Shown: positions 32,317-41,900 of the stretch, in pieces
How the letters are laid out: each line of letters starts with the position of its first letter
How positions within the stretch are numbered: position 1 is the first letter of the stretch
Made by a program: the position numbers and the translations under genes
Notes under the pieces: model-generated
The model's input: only the letters and a program-made list of their open reading frames with translations
The model's database searches: none
What the model was told of the DNA's origin: nothing
NCBI GenBank assembly: GCA_049799955.1
Contig: JBARIW010000098.1
Span: forward strand, 62,001 to 126,000
Length of the DNA stretch: 64,000 bases
Source of the DNA: JBGTFE01 sp049799955
GTDB lineage: Bacteria; Acidobacteriota; Blastocatellia; Pyrinomonadales; Pyrinomonadaceae
Direction of reading: 5' to 3'

Positions 32317-32727
32317 TCACTCATCTCCCCTAACTCCAAAAAAACGCCAGCTACCCTTCTCAAATACAAAAAGCAAACTGTCGTCCATTGTTACTCTCCA
32401 AGGTATTTTTTCACCTGAGTTATATAGTTTTGTGCCTTTAGCAACAGTCCTTTGTACTTCTCCCCATAGCTTCTGTTTGTCCAGATTCTTAAGCCATTGG
32501 TTTCGCGTTCCACCTTCGGCACCATTGGAAAAGTCCCTCTCTGCAACCATTAATTGCTTAACGGCAGCTTTGTTTTTGCTTTTTACAGCAGCCGTAAATT
32601 GTGTCCAAAAAGGTTTCCAGCTTTTATTAGCGGCGGTAGTTACCGAACGAGATGTTTGGGCAGCTGCCAAAGACGGAATAAACAAAAAAAGCAATATAAA
32701 CAAGAAAAATATTCGAGACATTTCCAT
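32317..32727 (-). CDS. Small secreted protein of unknown function (cassette-like gene 2)
   Basis: A 136-residue protein with a signal peptide (~1-23, ends SLAAAQ). The mature part is helical at first (WTQFTAAVKSKNKAAVKQLM) and ends in beta-type segments (VTMDDSLLFVFEKGSWRFFGV), a pattern seen in NTF2/SnoaL-like small domains; that assignment is weak. AGGAGG precedes the ATG. The signal peptide resembles that of the next upstream gene (SRIFFLFILLFLF against SRIFLLLLLLFLF). Confidence 0.65.
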   Translation of the reverse strand: MEMSRIFFLFILLFLFIPSLAAAQTSRSVTTAANKSWKPFWTQFTAAVKSKNKAAVKQLMVAERDFSNGAEGGTRNQWLKNLDKQKLWGEVQRTVAKGTKLYNSGEKIPWRVTMDDSLLFVFEKGSWRFFGVRGDE

Positions 32728-32734
32728 TTTTTCC

Positions 32735-32885
32735 TCCTAACTTTAAGCCTCGTCGGATTTCACCGCGAAGCCGCCGAACGGCGGCGTTAACACAGGCGGA
32801 AACCGCTACGCGCAAGCTAAGGGACAAAAGACAACGCGATAACAAAGTCGCTGTTTCCGCCCTCGCGTCCAATAACTTGTTGGGC
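32735..32885 (-). other. attC-like / recombination-site-like intergenic element
   Basis: On the minus strand the segment opens with GCCCAAC (32879-32885), which fits the RYYYAAC box of integron attC sites, and ends with CTTAAAGTTAGGA (GTTAGGA at 32735-32741), close to GTTRRRY. In between are inverted arms GGCGGAAAC and GTTTCCGCC and a GCCGCC-type hairpin. A matching GTTGGGC stands upstream of the gene starting at 33337. Box spacing is not perfect, so this is a candidate only. Confidence 0.35.
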
Positions 32886-32914
32886 GCATCTTTATCTTCC
32901 AAGTTGTTTCGTTC

Positions 32915-33337
32915 CTAATCGCCACATTCACCGGTTGCTCTTACAATTTGCGTTCGATTGCCTTTTCGCATCGTAAATGTCGCTGACATCTTTGACACAT
33001 ATTTCCCTAACTTTGTAATTACTTCTACTATATCAACAGTAATATCGCCAGACACGTATCGGCTGGTAGAGCGGCTTCCAGCTTTCAATTTTCCCTTTGG
33101 ACCTATTTCTTTAACAAGTGTTAATGTTACTTCTCTACCGTCAATATTCATCCATGTACCATCAATAGCATCTAAAACAAAGATTAGCCTGCCGCCAACA
33201 AAATAAGAACAACCGGGGTTGTTTCCCGCTCTTGCGCTATTGACAGTTCCAATCAGTTTCTTTTGTTGAGCAGAAACAACTAATGGAACGAACAAGAAAA
33301 GCAATAGTAACAATAAAAAGATTCGAGATAGTTTCAT
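32915..33337 (-). CDS. Small secreted protein of unknown function (cassette-like gene 1)
   Basis: A 140-residue protein with a signal peptide (~1-24, ends VVSAQ). The mature part has Cys in NPGCSYFV and TGECGD and is otherwise beta-rich (GRLIFVLDAIDGTWMNIDGREVTLTLV). No family is recognised. AGGTGG precedes the ATG. It is the most upstream of five same-strand small genes with shared leader pieces; its leader (GTCGTGGTGAAACCCGAC) matches those before the genes at 32727 and 31220. Confidence 0.65.
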   Translation of the reverse strand: MKLSRIFLLLLLLFLFVPLVVSAQQKKLIGTVNSARAGNNPGCSYFVGGRLIFVLDAIDGTWMNIDGREVTLTLVKEIGPKGKLKAGSRSTSRYVSGDITVDIVEVITKLGKYVSKMSATFTMRKGNRTQIVRATGECGD

Positions 33338-33476
33338 TTTTCCACCTATTTTTAAGGTCGTCGGGTTTCACCACGACGCGCCCAACTTTGTATTATACCG
33401 ACTTAAATTCCGTTGAATAATTTCACCGGAATTTACAAATAGTCCTTATTCTTAAGTCAATTATCAAAATTTCTGC

Positions 33477-33514
33477 GGACAAATGCCGAATTTTTTCGAG
33501 TTCGGCATTTGTCC
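33477..33514 (-). terminator. Hairpin after the gene at 33517
   Basis: Perfect 14-bp stem (33477-33490 with 33501-33514), 10-base loop, directly at the stop codon of the minus-strand gene. Confidence 0.65.
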
Positions 33515-33516
33515 AT

Positions 33517-34284
33517 TTATTTTTTCTTACGCAGACGCGACGGCATGACGAAGCGCGTTTTGGCGATGTTTTTGTAGTGGGTGTCTTTGAATTTTGATTT
33601 GAAATATTCTTTTGACGAAATCAGGGCGTTTAGATAGCTGTCATCGCCCGTGTAGGTTATTTGGTCGTAGAGCGACTGCGAGGCGTTGGATTTGGCTTCG
33701 GCGGTGATGACGCGATTGTTTGCCGTCTGATATTCGGCGGCTTTGTCGCGGTGGGTGTCGGCTTTGTAGAAGTCTTCGCTTGTTTCGATTTCGAGCGCGT
33801 CGTAGGCTTCGACAAAGCGGGAGTAATTGTCAGCGCGGCTGACGTAAGCGCGGTTTGAGACAGAAATGTGGCGGTTGGTGTCGTCTTCCGCGATTGTCTC
33901 GGCGCGGACGCCTTTGATTTTGTTTGAGATTGATTCGAGCGCGGCGATTTCGTTTTCTTTTTTACCGGCTGATTTGGCGTAACCGACGAGGCGCGTCAGG
34001 TCTTTGTCCATCTGTTTATAAAGATTTTCGCGGTTGTTGCGCCCGGCTTCCTCGTCAGCGTCATCCGTTTGTATGATGCCGCGCTGCGCGAGTGATGCGT
34101 CGCGCCTTGTTTTCAGGCTGACGGTTGTTGAAATTGAATTCGGCGGCTGGTATTCGCCTGCGGCGACGCTTTCGGTTTCGGCGATTACTTTATTGCCGTC
34201 TTCAAAAAATCTGGCTTCGGTTCGCTCGTTCTGTCTGCGTGTTTTCGGGGAAACGGCATTTTCGTTTCCAATCGTTTCGGGCAT
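33517..34284 (-). CDS. Hypothetical hydrophilic protein
   Basis: A 255-residue charged protein without signal peptide or membrane segment. It is rich in Asn, Glu, Lys and Arg and mostly helical by appearance (LYKQMDKDLTRLVGYAKSAGKKENEIAALESISNKI). The C-terminus is strongly basic (PSRLRKKK). GAGGTGA lies 7 bases before the ATG, a good ribosome site. The base composition returns to the window average here, unlike the AT-rich run just downstream. No function is proposed. Confidence 0.7.
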   Translation of the reverse strand: MPETIGNENAVSPKTRRQNERTEARFFEDGNKVIAETESVAAGEYQPPNSISTTVSLKTRRDASLAQRGIIQTDDADEEAGRNNRENLYKQMDKDLTRLVGYAKSAGKKENEIAALESISNKIKGVRAETIAEDDTNRHISVSNRAYVSRADNYSRFVEAYDALEIETSEDFYKADTHRDKAAEYQTANNRVITAEAKSNASQSLYDQITYTGDDSYLNALISSKEYFKSKFKDTHYKNIAKTRFVMPSRLRKKK

Positions 34285-34946
34285 ATTGGTTTCACCTCAA
34301 AAGTTTGGAATAAATTGTCGTCGGTGCAGGTACAATAACCTGAGACGCTTTTGTTTGTCAAGAAAAAAGTTAATTGTTTCAATACGTCGGATTGCCGCGC
34401 CTTTGCTCACGCGCCTCTCTTCCCTTTTGGCGCAGTTTGTCCCTTACTTCGACATACGCGCTCACGATTGTGAAGGCGTGAACGGCGATTTATGAAAAAC
34501 GACCTGTTTCATAAGACTTCCGGTTCCGTGTGGATTGTAACCCGTCAATTCTGCCCAGGCGGGTTTCATTTCTCCTTAAATAATAACTTTGAAGCCGCTT
34601 TGTCTCCGGCTGCGCGATTTATCATATTCACCTTATGCGCCTGAGCTTCAAGGCTTATCCGTTCCAATATCCGGCGTCTAAAAGTGTGAGCCACTTGTAT
34701 AATGAAAGCCGGATATTGAAATCGGATACTGCGAATGTTAGGTATGTTGTTTAATTATTCGATAACATTTTACTCATTAACAGATTTTTTGCAAGGTGCT
34801 TCATTCGTTTGATTCGTCTTGTTTTCCGCTCTCAAATTCCTGCTGAAAAAACTTTTTCAGACGCAATCAGCATTCGTGCAAAAAATCCATTGCTTTTTCG
34901 TTCCAAATGAGTTATCAAATCATTTAATCTTTTGGAGATTTTTTGT
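34285..34946. other. 660-base intergenic region with hairpins, no firm gene
   Basis: Between divergent genes. It contains a nested hairpin (34665-34718: 11-bp outer arms CAATATCCGGC/GCCGGATATTG, 5-bp inner stem AAGTG/CACTT) and a 35-codon minus-strand frame (34462-34569) with AAGGAG just two bases before its ATG. No convincing promoter for the gene at 34947 was identified. Confidence 0.4.
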
Positions 34947-37900
34947 ATGAAGAGATTTTTTTCCGCCGTCGGTCTTTGTGTGTGCCTGCTCGTTTCGGGC
35001 GTTTTTTTGTTTTCGCCTTCGATGGAGGCTCAAGATAATGTTTTGGAGAGCCTGCTCAGCCTGCCCGCGCCGCCGCCGGTGAATCCTTTTTTTGAAGGAA
35101 GCCGCCAAAACCGCCCGGAAAACTTTTTTTCAAAAAAAAATCCGCCGTCGGACGACGCTTCGATTGAAGATTTGATGGCTTACTGGCAGGCGCAAAGTCA
35201 ATTTGACGCGGAATATACATATACGATTAAGCCTTCGGCAAAAAGTCTGGAAAGGCTTCGCGCGGAGATTGAAAAAAATCCCGAACAACTGGGTGATTAT
35301 CTAAACGTTCTGGCGGAGACGCCGGATTCGGCAGATTTTGTTAAGCGGCTTTATGAGCGCGAGCTGAACGACGGAAATCTCGGCGAAGACTGGAGAGAAA
35401 CGGTTAAGGAATGGCTGACCATGAACAGCCCGTATTTTATCAAAGACCTTGTCGAGATGGCGCAGCAAGCCGGAGATTCGGGCGAATATGTGTCGAATCA
35501 ATCCGAGCTCCGGGCGCTGGCGCGGGTTGACTGGGACCGGGCGCGACCGATTCTTGACCGTCTTATTAACGATTCGAGCCAGCCGATTTCGCAGACTCTG
35601 GCGCGCTGGGTTTATTACGAACACGCTCTGCGCGAGGGCGACATCGGCGATATTGATAGATATCGAAAACTTTTGCAGGAAACGGTCGAGAATAAAAACG
35701 AAAAGCCGGGCAATCGCGATTTGGCGATGGACGCGCTCGTCGAAGGCGGCGATTTTCCCGGGCGCGACGATTGGTATTATTCCCTGCTCTCGGACGAGAC
35801 ACTGTTCGATTTGCAGGTCAACGGCGAGAACTACACGAGCCTGACGACGCTTCTTAATCATTCGCCCGCCGACAAGTATCTCGAAAAAATGCTTGAGCTT
35901 ATCAGGAGCGACAACCAGACGATTAGAAACGTCGCGGCGCGAAATCTCGGCACGCTTCTCGACGAAAAAAATCCCGAAGTCATCCGCGCTCTGCTGCCGT
36001 GGCTGGAAAATCCGAATTGGGCGAAGGAAGTTGACGACGAAAGACAAGCCCTCGTAACGGCGCTGGTGAGCGTCGAGATGCCCGAAAGCGTTCCGGGCTT
36101 GATTGCGGTTTTGAATGAGAAAGGCAAGGAAGTTACGGTTTCGCAGTATTCCAATACGAATACGATGTCTAACACGATGTCCAATACATCCGTTCCGACT
36201 ATCGTTACCAACTCTTCGCCTTATCTCAGCTCGAACGCGCTTCCGTCAAGGGAAGTTGGAAGCTATCCTTATCGTTCTCTGGCGATAGGCGCTCTGGAAA
36301 AACAGAAGGACGCGCGGGCGGCTGAGCCTTTGCGCCTGATTTTGCCGCAGGTCGAGGAATATGAGCGCCCAAACATCGTTCGCGCGATGCTGGCGTCGAA
36401 CGCTTTTTCCGTGCCGGAACAAATCGAAGCGCTCGAAGCGGTTGCGAAAAGTTCATATCAAAGCTATCCGAATTCAAATACGAATGCGACGCTTTTTAAC
36501 ACGATGCCGATGAATATGCCGGCTTATAACGCCGTGCCGAATATAAAGCCGGTAATATCTTCATCGAACATGATAATTCCTAAGCCGGTACTAGCTAATA
36601 CTACGCGGCGGGTGGAGGTGATGACGGTTCTCAGCAATACGTCTGTAAATGGAAATTATTCCACGATGTCGCAGCCGTATAATCCGAACGATATAAAAAT
36701 CACTTTAGGAAATCAGATTATCAACAATGCCGAGCCGACCAATGAGCTTGTAATCGGCTTGATTGACCGCATCGAGCGTCTGGAAGAAAAAGACAAGCAG
36801 ACGGCGCAGGCTTTGCGAAGATATATGACGAACTGGCGCGGCGCGGCGATAAACTCGCTGATGCTGAGGGACTTGAAAAACGGCAAAGCCGGTATCGATT
36901 CAATCGTCCAGCTTTTGATTGTCAGAAAAGAACTGCTCGAAAAACAGACGGATGAGATTTACGACGCGCGCGGCGCGGGAAACGCGATTGCTTCGGGAAT
37001 TTCGGCTTGCCTGCTCGACGACAAAGCGCAGTATGAAGCGATTTTGTCGGGCGAAAATATTGAAAGCAAAATCGCCGTGCTCGGCTGCGCGCGTATAATA
37101 CGCGCCGAGCTTCCGATTCCGGCGGTCGCGGAATATCTGAAAGACGCGAACAAGATGCTCGCGCTCGCGGCTGAAAGCTATCTCGAATCGGAAGATTCGC
37201 CCGCCGCGCGCGCAATCGTGCTTTCGCTTCACCCGAACGAAGCGAAAATTCTCGGCGCGAAAACTTTTTTTGACGGAGAAGATTTTAGAAGCAATTATCT
37301 GGCACAGCTTTTCGCGAGCGTCAATAATGCGTTTTCAGCCGATAGCGCCTACTTTCTTTTCGAAAATTCTTCCGAAGATTACCAGTATATTCTGGACACC
37401 GAAACAAGTCTGCAAAAGGAAGTTAAGGAAAACGAAAAGCTTCTCGGCATTTACGCTTTCGACAAAAATTATATCCGAATTTATAAAGACCAAGCCGTTT
37501 ACAGTTGGGAAGAAAACGCGGCGCGCTATCACGAACGCGTCCTGACGACGGAAGAATTCGACAATGTAAAAAATTATCTGGCTTCGCACGGAGTCGATGA
37601 GCTTCCGCCGTTTTTGTCTTTCAGCGAAGACGAATACATGGAAAAAGAGCTTTTGATGCTCGGGCGTCAGGGCGGGCGGCGCGTCTTTATGAAAGCTCAA
37701 AGATTGCCGCCGTTTTTTGCCGAGCTTACCGCGATGTTTGAAGAACTGCGGCGCGCGCCCGCAAAGCTTCATTATCAACTGGAAAAAGACGTTGCCGGGC
37801 TGGAAATTTTATTTACAGACGAGCGTTTACAGGCGCAGACCGTCTGGAAAAGCGGCGACGATTTGCGTGTTTTGATTGACGACACGGCGCGGCGCAAACG

Positions 37901-38762
37901 CATCGACAAGGAGATAGACGCGCAGGAAATCACCGATGCGAATAAAGAAGACATCGATTATGAAAAGCAGGAGCAAATAAACCGGAAACGCCGCGAGACA
38001 CGGGAATTTGAAAACTTTTCGTGGCACAAATTGGCGAACAACAAGCTCGCCGATTTTGCCAGTCAGCCTCCGCAGGTCGAATTTATTCCGGCGCGGGACA
38101 ATCTCGCGGCGCAGGCGCAAACCGGGCAATGGAAGGCTCGAACGGCGACTTTCGAAATTCGCGCGAGCGAAGACGGATTGTATAAATTAAGCCGCGGCGC
38201 GCTCACCAAAATCAAAAGCGGAAACTATGATAAGCCGGTCGTAACGCCGAACGGGCGCTGGGCGGTTGTCAGAAAACTCAACGAAGACCAGGAACCGGAA
38301 CTTGTCCGCGTCAATCTTTTGACCAACCGCGAATATAAAATGGAGAAGTTTGAAAATTATCAGGCGCTCGAAGCCGTATCTTTTATTGCTTCGCTCAACA
38401 AAGTTCTGCTATTAGCGGGTTATTATGACGACGATGAAGGCGAAGGAGCGGGAACTTTCTACCTGCTCGACCCGGAAACCGGAGTTTTACAGGAAGTCGA
38501 AAATGAAGTTCGCCCGCTGGCGCAGCAGAGTTTCCGACCGCTTCAGCCAACCGGCGTCGCGGGCGAATATTGGGCGGCGATTCATGAATGGGAAACAAAC
38601 ACCACGGAAGTCGGCATCTACCGCGAAAAGACTCTCAGCTTTAAGCCTCTGCTGAAAATCCCGAAGATTAAATTCGAAAGCATGAATATGTGGATTGACG
38701 CGGGCAGAGTTTATTTCATCTTTGAAGGACACGTGCTGAGTCTGCCGATGCCGAAAGGGTGA
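34947..38762 (+). CDS. Giant secreted HEAT-type repeat protein, paralog A
   Basis: A 1271-residue exported protein (signal peptide ~1-29, ends SMEAQ). The first motif shared with paralog B is LLSLPAPPPVN, then PPSDDASIEDLMAYW. Residues ~40-500 are helical with HEAT-like units (VIRALLPWLENPNWAKEV, MPESVPGLIAVL). Two Asn/Ser/Thr/Pro-rich low-complexity inserts (~395-425 and ~510-595) are absent from B. The ~650-760 region is again helical; the C-terminal third is beta-rich with propeller-like phrases (ATFEIRASEDGLYKLSRG, VTPNGRWAVVRKL, EVRPLAQQSFRPLQPTGVAGEYWAAI). GGAG lies 9 bases before the ATG. Function unknown; scaffold or sensor at the surface is a guess. Confidence 0.8.
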   Translation: MKRFFSAVGLCVCLLVSGVFLFSPSMEAQDNVLESLLSLPAPPPVNPFFEGSRQNRPENFFSKKNPPSDDASIEDLMAYWQAQSQFDAEYTYTIKPSAKSLERLRAEIEKNPEQLGDYLNVLAETPDSADFVKRLYERELNDGNLGEDWRETVKEWLTMNSPYFIKDLVEMAQQAGDSGEYVSNQSELRALARVDWDRARPILDRLINDSSQPISQTLARWVYYEHALREGDIGDIDRYRKLLQETVENKNEKPGNRDLAMDALVEGGDFPGRDDWYYSLLSDETLFDLQVNGENYTSLTTLLNHSPADKYLEKMLELIRSDNQTIRNVAARNLGTLLDEKNPEVIRALLPWLENPNWAKEVDDERQALVTALVSVEMPESVPGLIAVLNEKGKEVTVSQYSNTNTMSNTMSNTSVPTIVTNSSPYLSSNALPSREVGSYPYRSLAIGALEKQKDARAAEPLRLILPQVEEYERPNIVRAMLASNAFSVPEQIEALEAVAKSSYQSYPNSNTNATLFNTMPMNMPAYNAVPNIKPVISSSNMIIPKPVLANTTRRVEVMTVLSNTSVNGNYSTMSQPYNPNDIKITLGNQIINNAEPTNELVIGLIDRIERLEEKDKQTAQALRRYMTNWRGAAINSLMLRDLKNGKAGIDSIVQLLIVRKELLEKQTDEIYDARGAGNAIASGISACLLDDKAQYEAILSGENIESKIAVLGCARIIRAELPIPAVAEYLKDANKMLALAAESYLESEDSPAARAIVLSLHPNEAKILGAKTFFDGEDFRSNYLAQLFASVNNAFSADSAYFLFENSSEDYQYILDTETSLQKEVKENEKLLGIYAFDKNYIRIYKDQAVYSWEENAARYHERVLTTEEFDNVKNYLASHGVDELPPFLSFSEDEYMEKELLMLGRQGGRRVFMKAQRLPPFFAELTAMFEELRRAPAKLHYQLEKDVAGLEILFTDERLQAQTVWKSGDDLRVLIDDTARRKRIDKEIDAQEITDANKEDIDYEKQEQINRKRRETREFENFSWHKLANNKLADFASQPPQVEFIPARDNLAAQAQTGQWKARTATFEIRASEDGLYKLSRGALTKIKSGNYDKPVVTPNGRWAVVRKLNEDQEPELVRVNLLTNREYKMEKFENYQALEAVSFIASLNKVLLLAGYYDDDEGEGAGTFYLLDPETGVLQEVENEVRPLAQQSFRPLQPTGVAGEYWAAIHEWETNTTEVGIYREKTLSFKPLLKIPKIKFESMNMWIDAGRVYFIFEGHVLSLPMPKG

Positions 38763-38769
38763 ATAAGAA

Positions 38770-38848
38770 ACGTGATACGTGATACGTAATACGTGATACG
38801 CAAAAACAGAAGAAAAAACGTATCACGTATCACGTATCACGTATCACG
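38770..38848. repeat. 7-bp-unit inverted repeat hairpin (ACGTGAT units)
   Basis: Left 31-base run of ACGTGAT units (38770-38800) and right 31-base run of ACGTATC units (38818-38848) are complementary with one mismatch across 30 bases and a 17-base loop. It lies between the two paralogs. Confidence 0.85.
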
Positions 38849-38951
38849 ATTTCATCCTTCTATTCGTGCAACTTTTTTCTCTGCTTCCGGCAACAAAGCA
38901 AGCGTAATCGCGTCTATTGTCCGGTATGAGTTTTACAAGGAGTTTTTCTTA

Positions 38952-41900
38952 ATGCCTAAACTGTTTTTCCTCGCTTTTCTTCTGTGCCTTTCTTTATTTG
39001 TCAGCGGACAATCTCAGGTTAATAATTCCGCAAATTTACTAAAACAAATTCTCGATTTGCCCGCGCCCGCGCCGGTAAACCGGGAAGAAAAAACGGAAAC
39101 GAAAAAGGAGCGCGACGAGAAGTTTTTCGCCGACGCAAACGCGCCTTCCGACGACGCGCCGATTGAAGATTTGGTCGATTACTGGTCAAATAAAAACGGC
39201 GGCTACAATCGTCTCAAATATCAGCTCAAACCTTCGGACAAAGTTCTCGGAAGACTTCTCGATTACTGCGAAGACAATCCCGATTTGATTACCAATTTTC
39301 TCACGCTCATGCCGACAAAGCCCGATATTGCCGAAAAGGTAAAGAATATTTACGACCGTTTAGCGCAGGATGACGAAAATTCATACATCCGCACGACCGT
39401 GCAGCAATGGCTGAAATTTAACAGCAAATATTACGTTGACGAGCTTATCCGCGAAGCGCAGAAGATTGAAGACCGTAATAATTACGTCCAGAACGAAGAC
39501 CAAGCTATTTTGAGAGCTTTGGCGAAAGTAGATTGGGACAGCGCGCGCCCGATTATCGACAGGCTGGAATTGGATTCGAATCAGCCTTACGCGCAAATTC
39601 TGGCAAAATGGGTTATTTACCAGCACGCGATTGATACGGAAGACAGCAGCCTGACGGAGCGATACCGGGGCGAGCTGCAAAAAATCGTCGAAGACAAAAA
39701 AGCCGCGTGGGCGCAGCGCGATTTGGCGATGGACTCGCTCGTCATGAGCGACGGCTGGAAAGGGCGCGACGAGTGGTACGTTTCGCTTCTGGAAGACGAA
39801 ACTCTGCTTACAATTCAGGACAACGGCTATACGGGCTTGACCACTCTGATTGCGATGTCGCCGCCGGATAAATGGATTGATACGATGATAAAGCTCGCCA
39901 AAAGCTCAAATCTCGCCGTTCGTTCCGCCGCCGTGCGCAATTTGATGGACGTTTTCAATAAAGACAGAAAAGACGTTGTCGAGGCGCTGCTTCCGTGGCT
40001 TTCGAATCCGGATTGGGCAAAGTCTTCGAATCGCAGCGAAAGGTCGGATTTGATTACGGCTCTAGCCGAAATCGATATGCCCGAAGCCGTTCCGGGCTTG
40101 ATTTGGGTAGTCCAGAACGAGAGCGAGAACAATCGCGCTCAAGCCGCCAAAGCATTGGTAAAAAATAAGAATGCGGGCGCAATTCCGGCATTGCGGATAG
40201 CTTTGCAGGACGAGAAAAACGAAGAATATCGCAAAAACATTATCGAAGCCTTAATCGCCTGCGGCGGCATCGGCGACGATGAACAGATGGCGTCGCTCGA
40301 AGCTTACGCAACCGTTATTTCCACTCCCGAAGGTCTGGAAAGAATGCAGAATTATGATACGGAAGCTTACGAGGAAGAAAGCGAACAGCCGAAAAAACCG
40401 ATGCCTTTGCCCGTAATCATCGGCAAATTTGTCAGCGAGCAGGAAGAACCGAGCGACGGTTTAGCCGCGCGCGCCGTCGAGCGTTTGAAAATCCTGCGAA
40501 AAACAAAACCGGCTGTCGCAAAAACGCTTGCCGAGATTATGCAGAAATGGAAAGGTCGCGCGATTTATCTGGAAACGCTCAGACAAATAAAGACGGGCGA
40601 AGCCGAAATCGATACGATTTTAAATCTTCTGGCAAACCGCAAAAACGTGCGCGAGAAAATTCCGAACGACATTTCCGCGCTTCGAACGGTAAACGGAGCA
40701 TCGCGCGGCATCGGCGCGTGTCTGGCGGAAGACGCGGGCGAATATTTAAGCATTCTCGGACAAACCGACGCGGAAACGCAGATTGCAATGCTCGGCTGCG
40801 CCCGGATGCTTCGCGCTCAATTACCTGTCAACGAAGTCAGCGAGCTTCTAAAAAGCGCGAACCAAACGCTCGCGCTTGCCGCCGAAAGATATCTGGAATC
40901 GGAAGACAGCGTTCAGGCGCGAACGCTCGTTCTGGCGCGGCATCCGAATGAAGCCGTAATTCTCGGCGCGCATAACGCATTCATACCGCGCGAGGTCAAA
41001 AAAGCTTACGAAAGTCCGGCTCTGGACGCTTTATTTTTGAGCGTTACGGAAAGCTATTACGTCGGCGGAGCATTTCCCGAAATAAAACGGACGGAAGACG
41101 GTCTTCGCGGCGAAATAACGCAAAATGCGGACATGCTCGCAGTTTACGCGATGCTGCCCGAGGCGGAAAGCGGTCAGCAAATCCTGCGCGTTTTTAAAGA
41201 CCGCGCGGTTTTCACTTCTTATGAAGATACGGCGCGATTTAAAGAAAGAAATCTGACGGCGGAAGAATACGAGAGATTTTACAATTTCCTGATTGAAAAC
41301 AGGATAGACGGCTTTTCGGCTTTTACCGACACCTGCGAGGAGTGCGCGGGCAGTGACGCGAGCGAATTCGTCATGTTCGGGCGCGGCGGCGGACGGCGCG
41401 TATTTTTTATGATGCCGGTCGAAGGAAATAAAGTTATCGATAAGCTCAAAGAATTTTTCGCTTCGTTTGCCGAGGGCGAGATGAATCTTCATTACAAGCT
41501 TTCGGAGAAAATAAAAGGACTGGAAGTTATCTTGTCCGACAAAAATTTCGAAGCCCTCTCGGTCTGGAAAAAAGACGGCGATTTTCGCGTTCTGGTCGAA
41601 GATAAAATTAAAAAAGAAGAAATAGAAAAGGATTTGAACGAGCGCGAAAAGACGGAAAACTCGGTTGAAACTGACGACGCGGCTTCGGAAGTCGCGCAGA
41701 AGAAATATGAGGCGCAGGCAAAAAGACGCAGAGACGCCGCGTATGCACATTTCTTCTGGCGCAAAGTCGAAGGCGGAAAGCTCGGCGACATTCTGCCGCA
41801 GCCTTCGGAAGCGGCGTTTTTGCCCGACGATATATCGCAAATCGCGGAAAATTCGGAGCTGAATCCTTCTCCGCGCGCGTGGCAGGTTCGCAGCGGAAAT

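Noticed and set aside
34539..34565. Terminator-like hairpin AACCCG/CGGGTT
   Set aside because: Only 6-bp arms with a 15-base loop; too weak to call.
38793..38951. N-terminal extension of paralog B upstream of 38952
   Set aside because: It would translate the repeat hairpin; the signal peptide and a well-placed AGGAG support the ATG at 38952.
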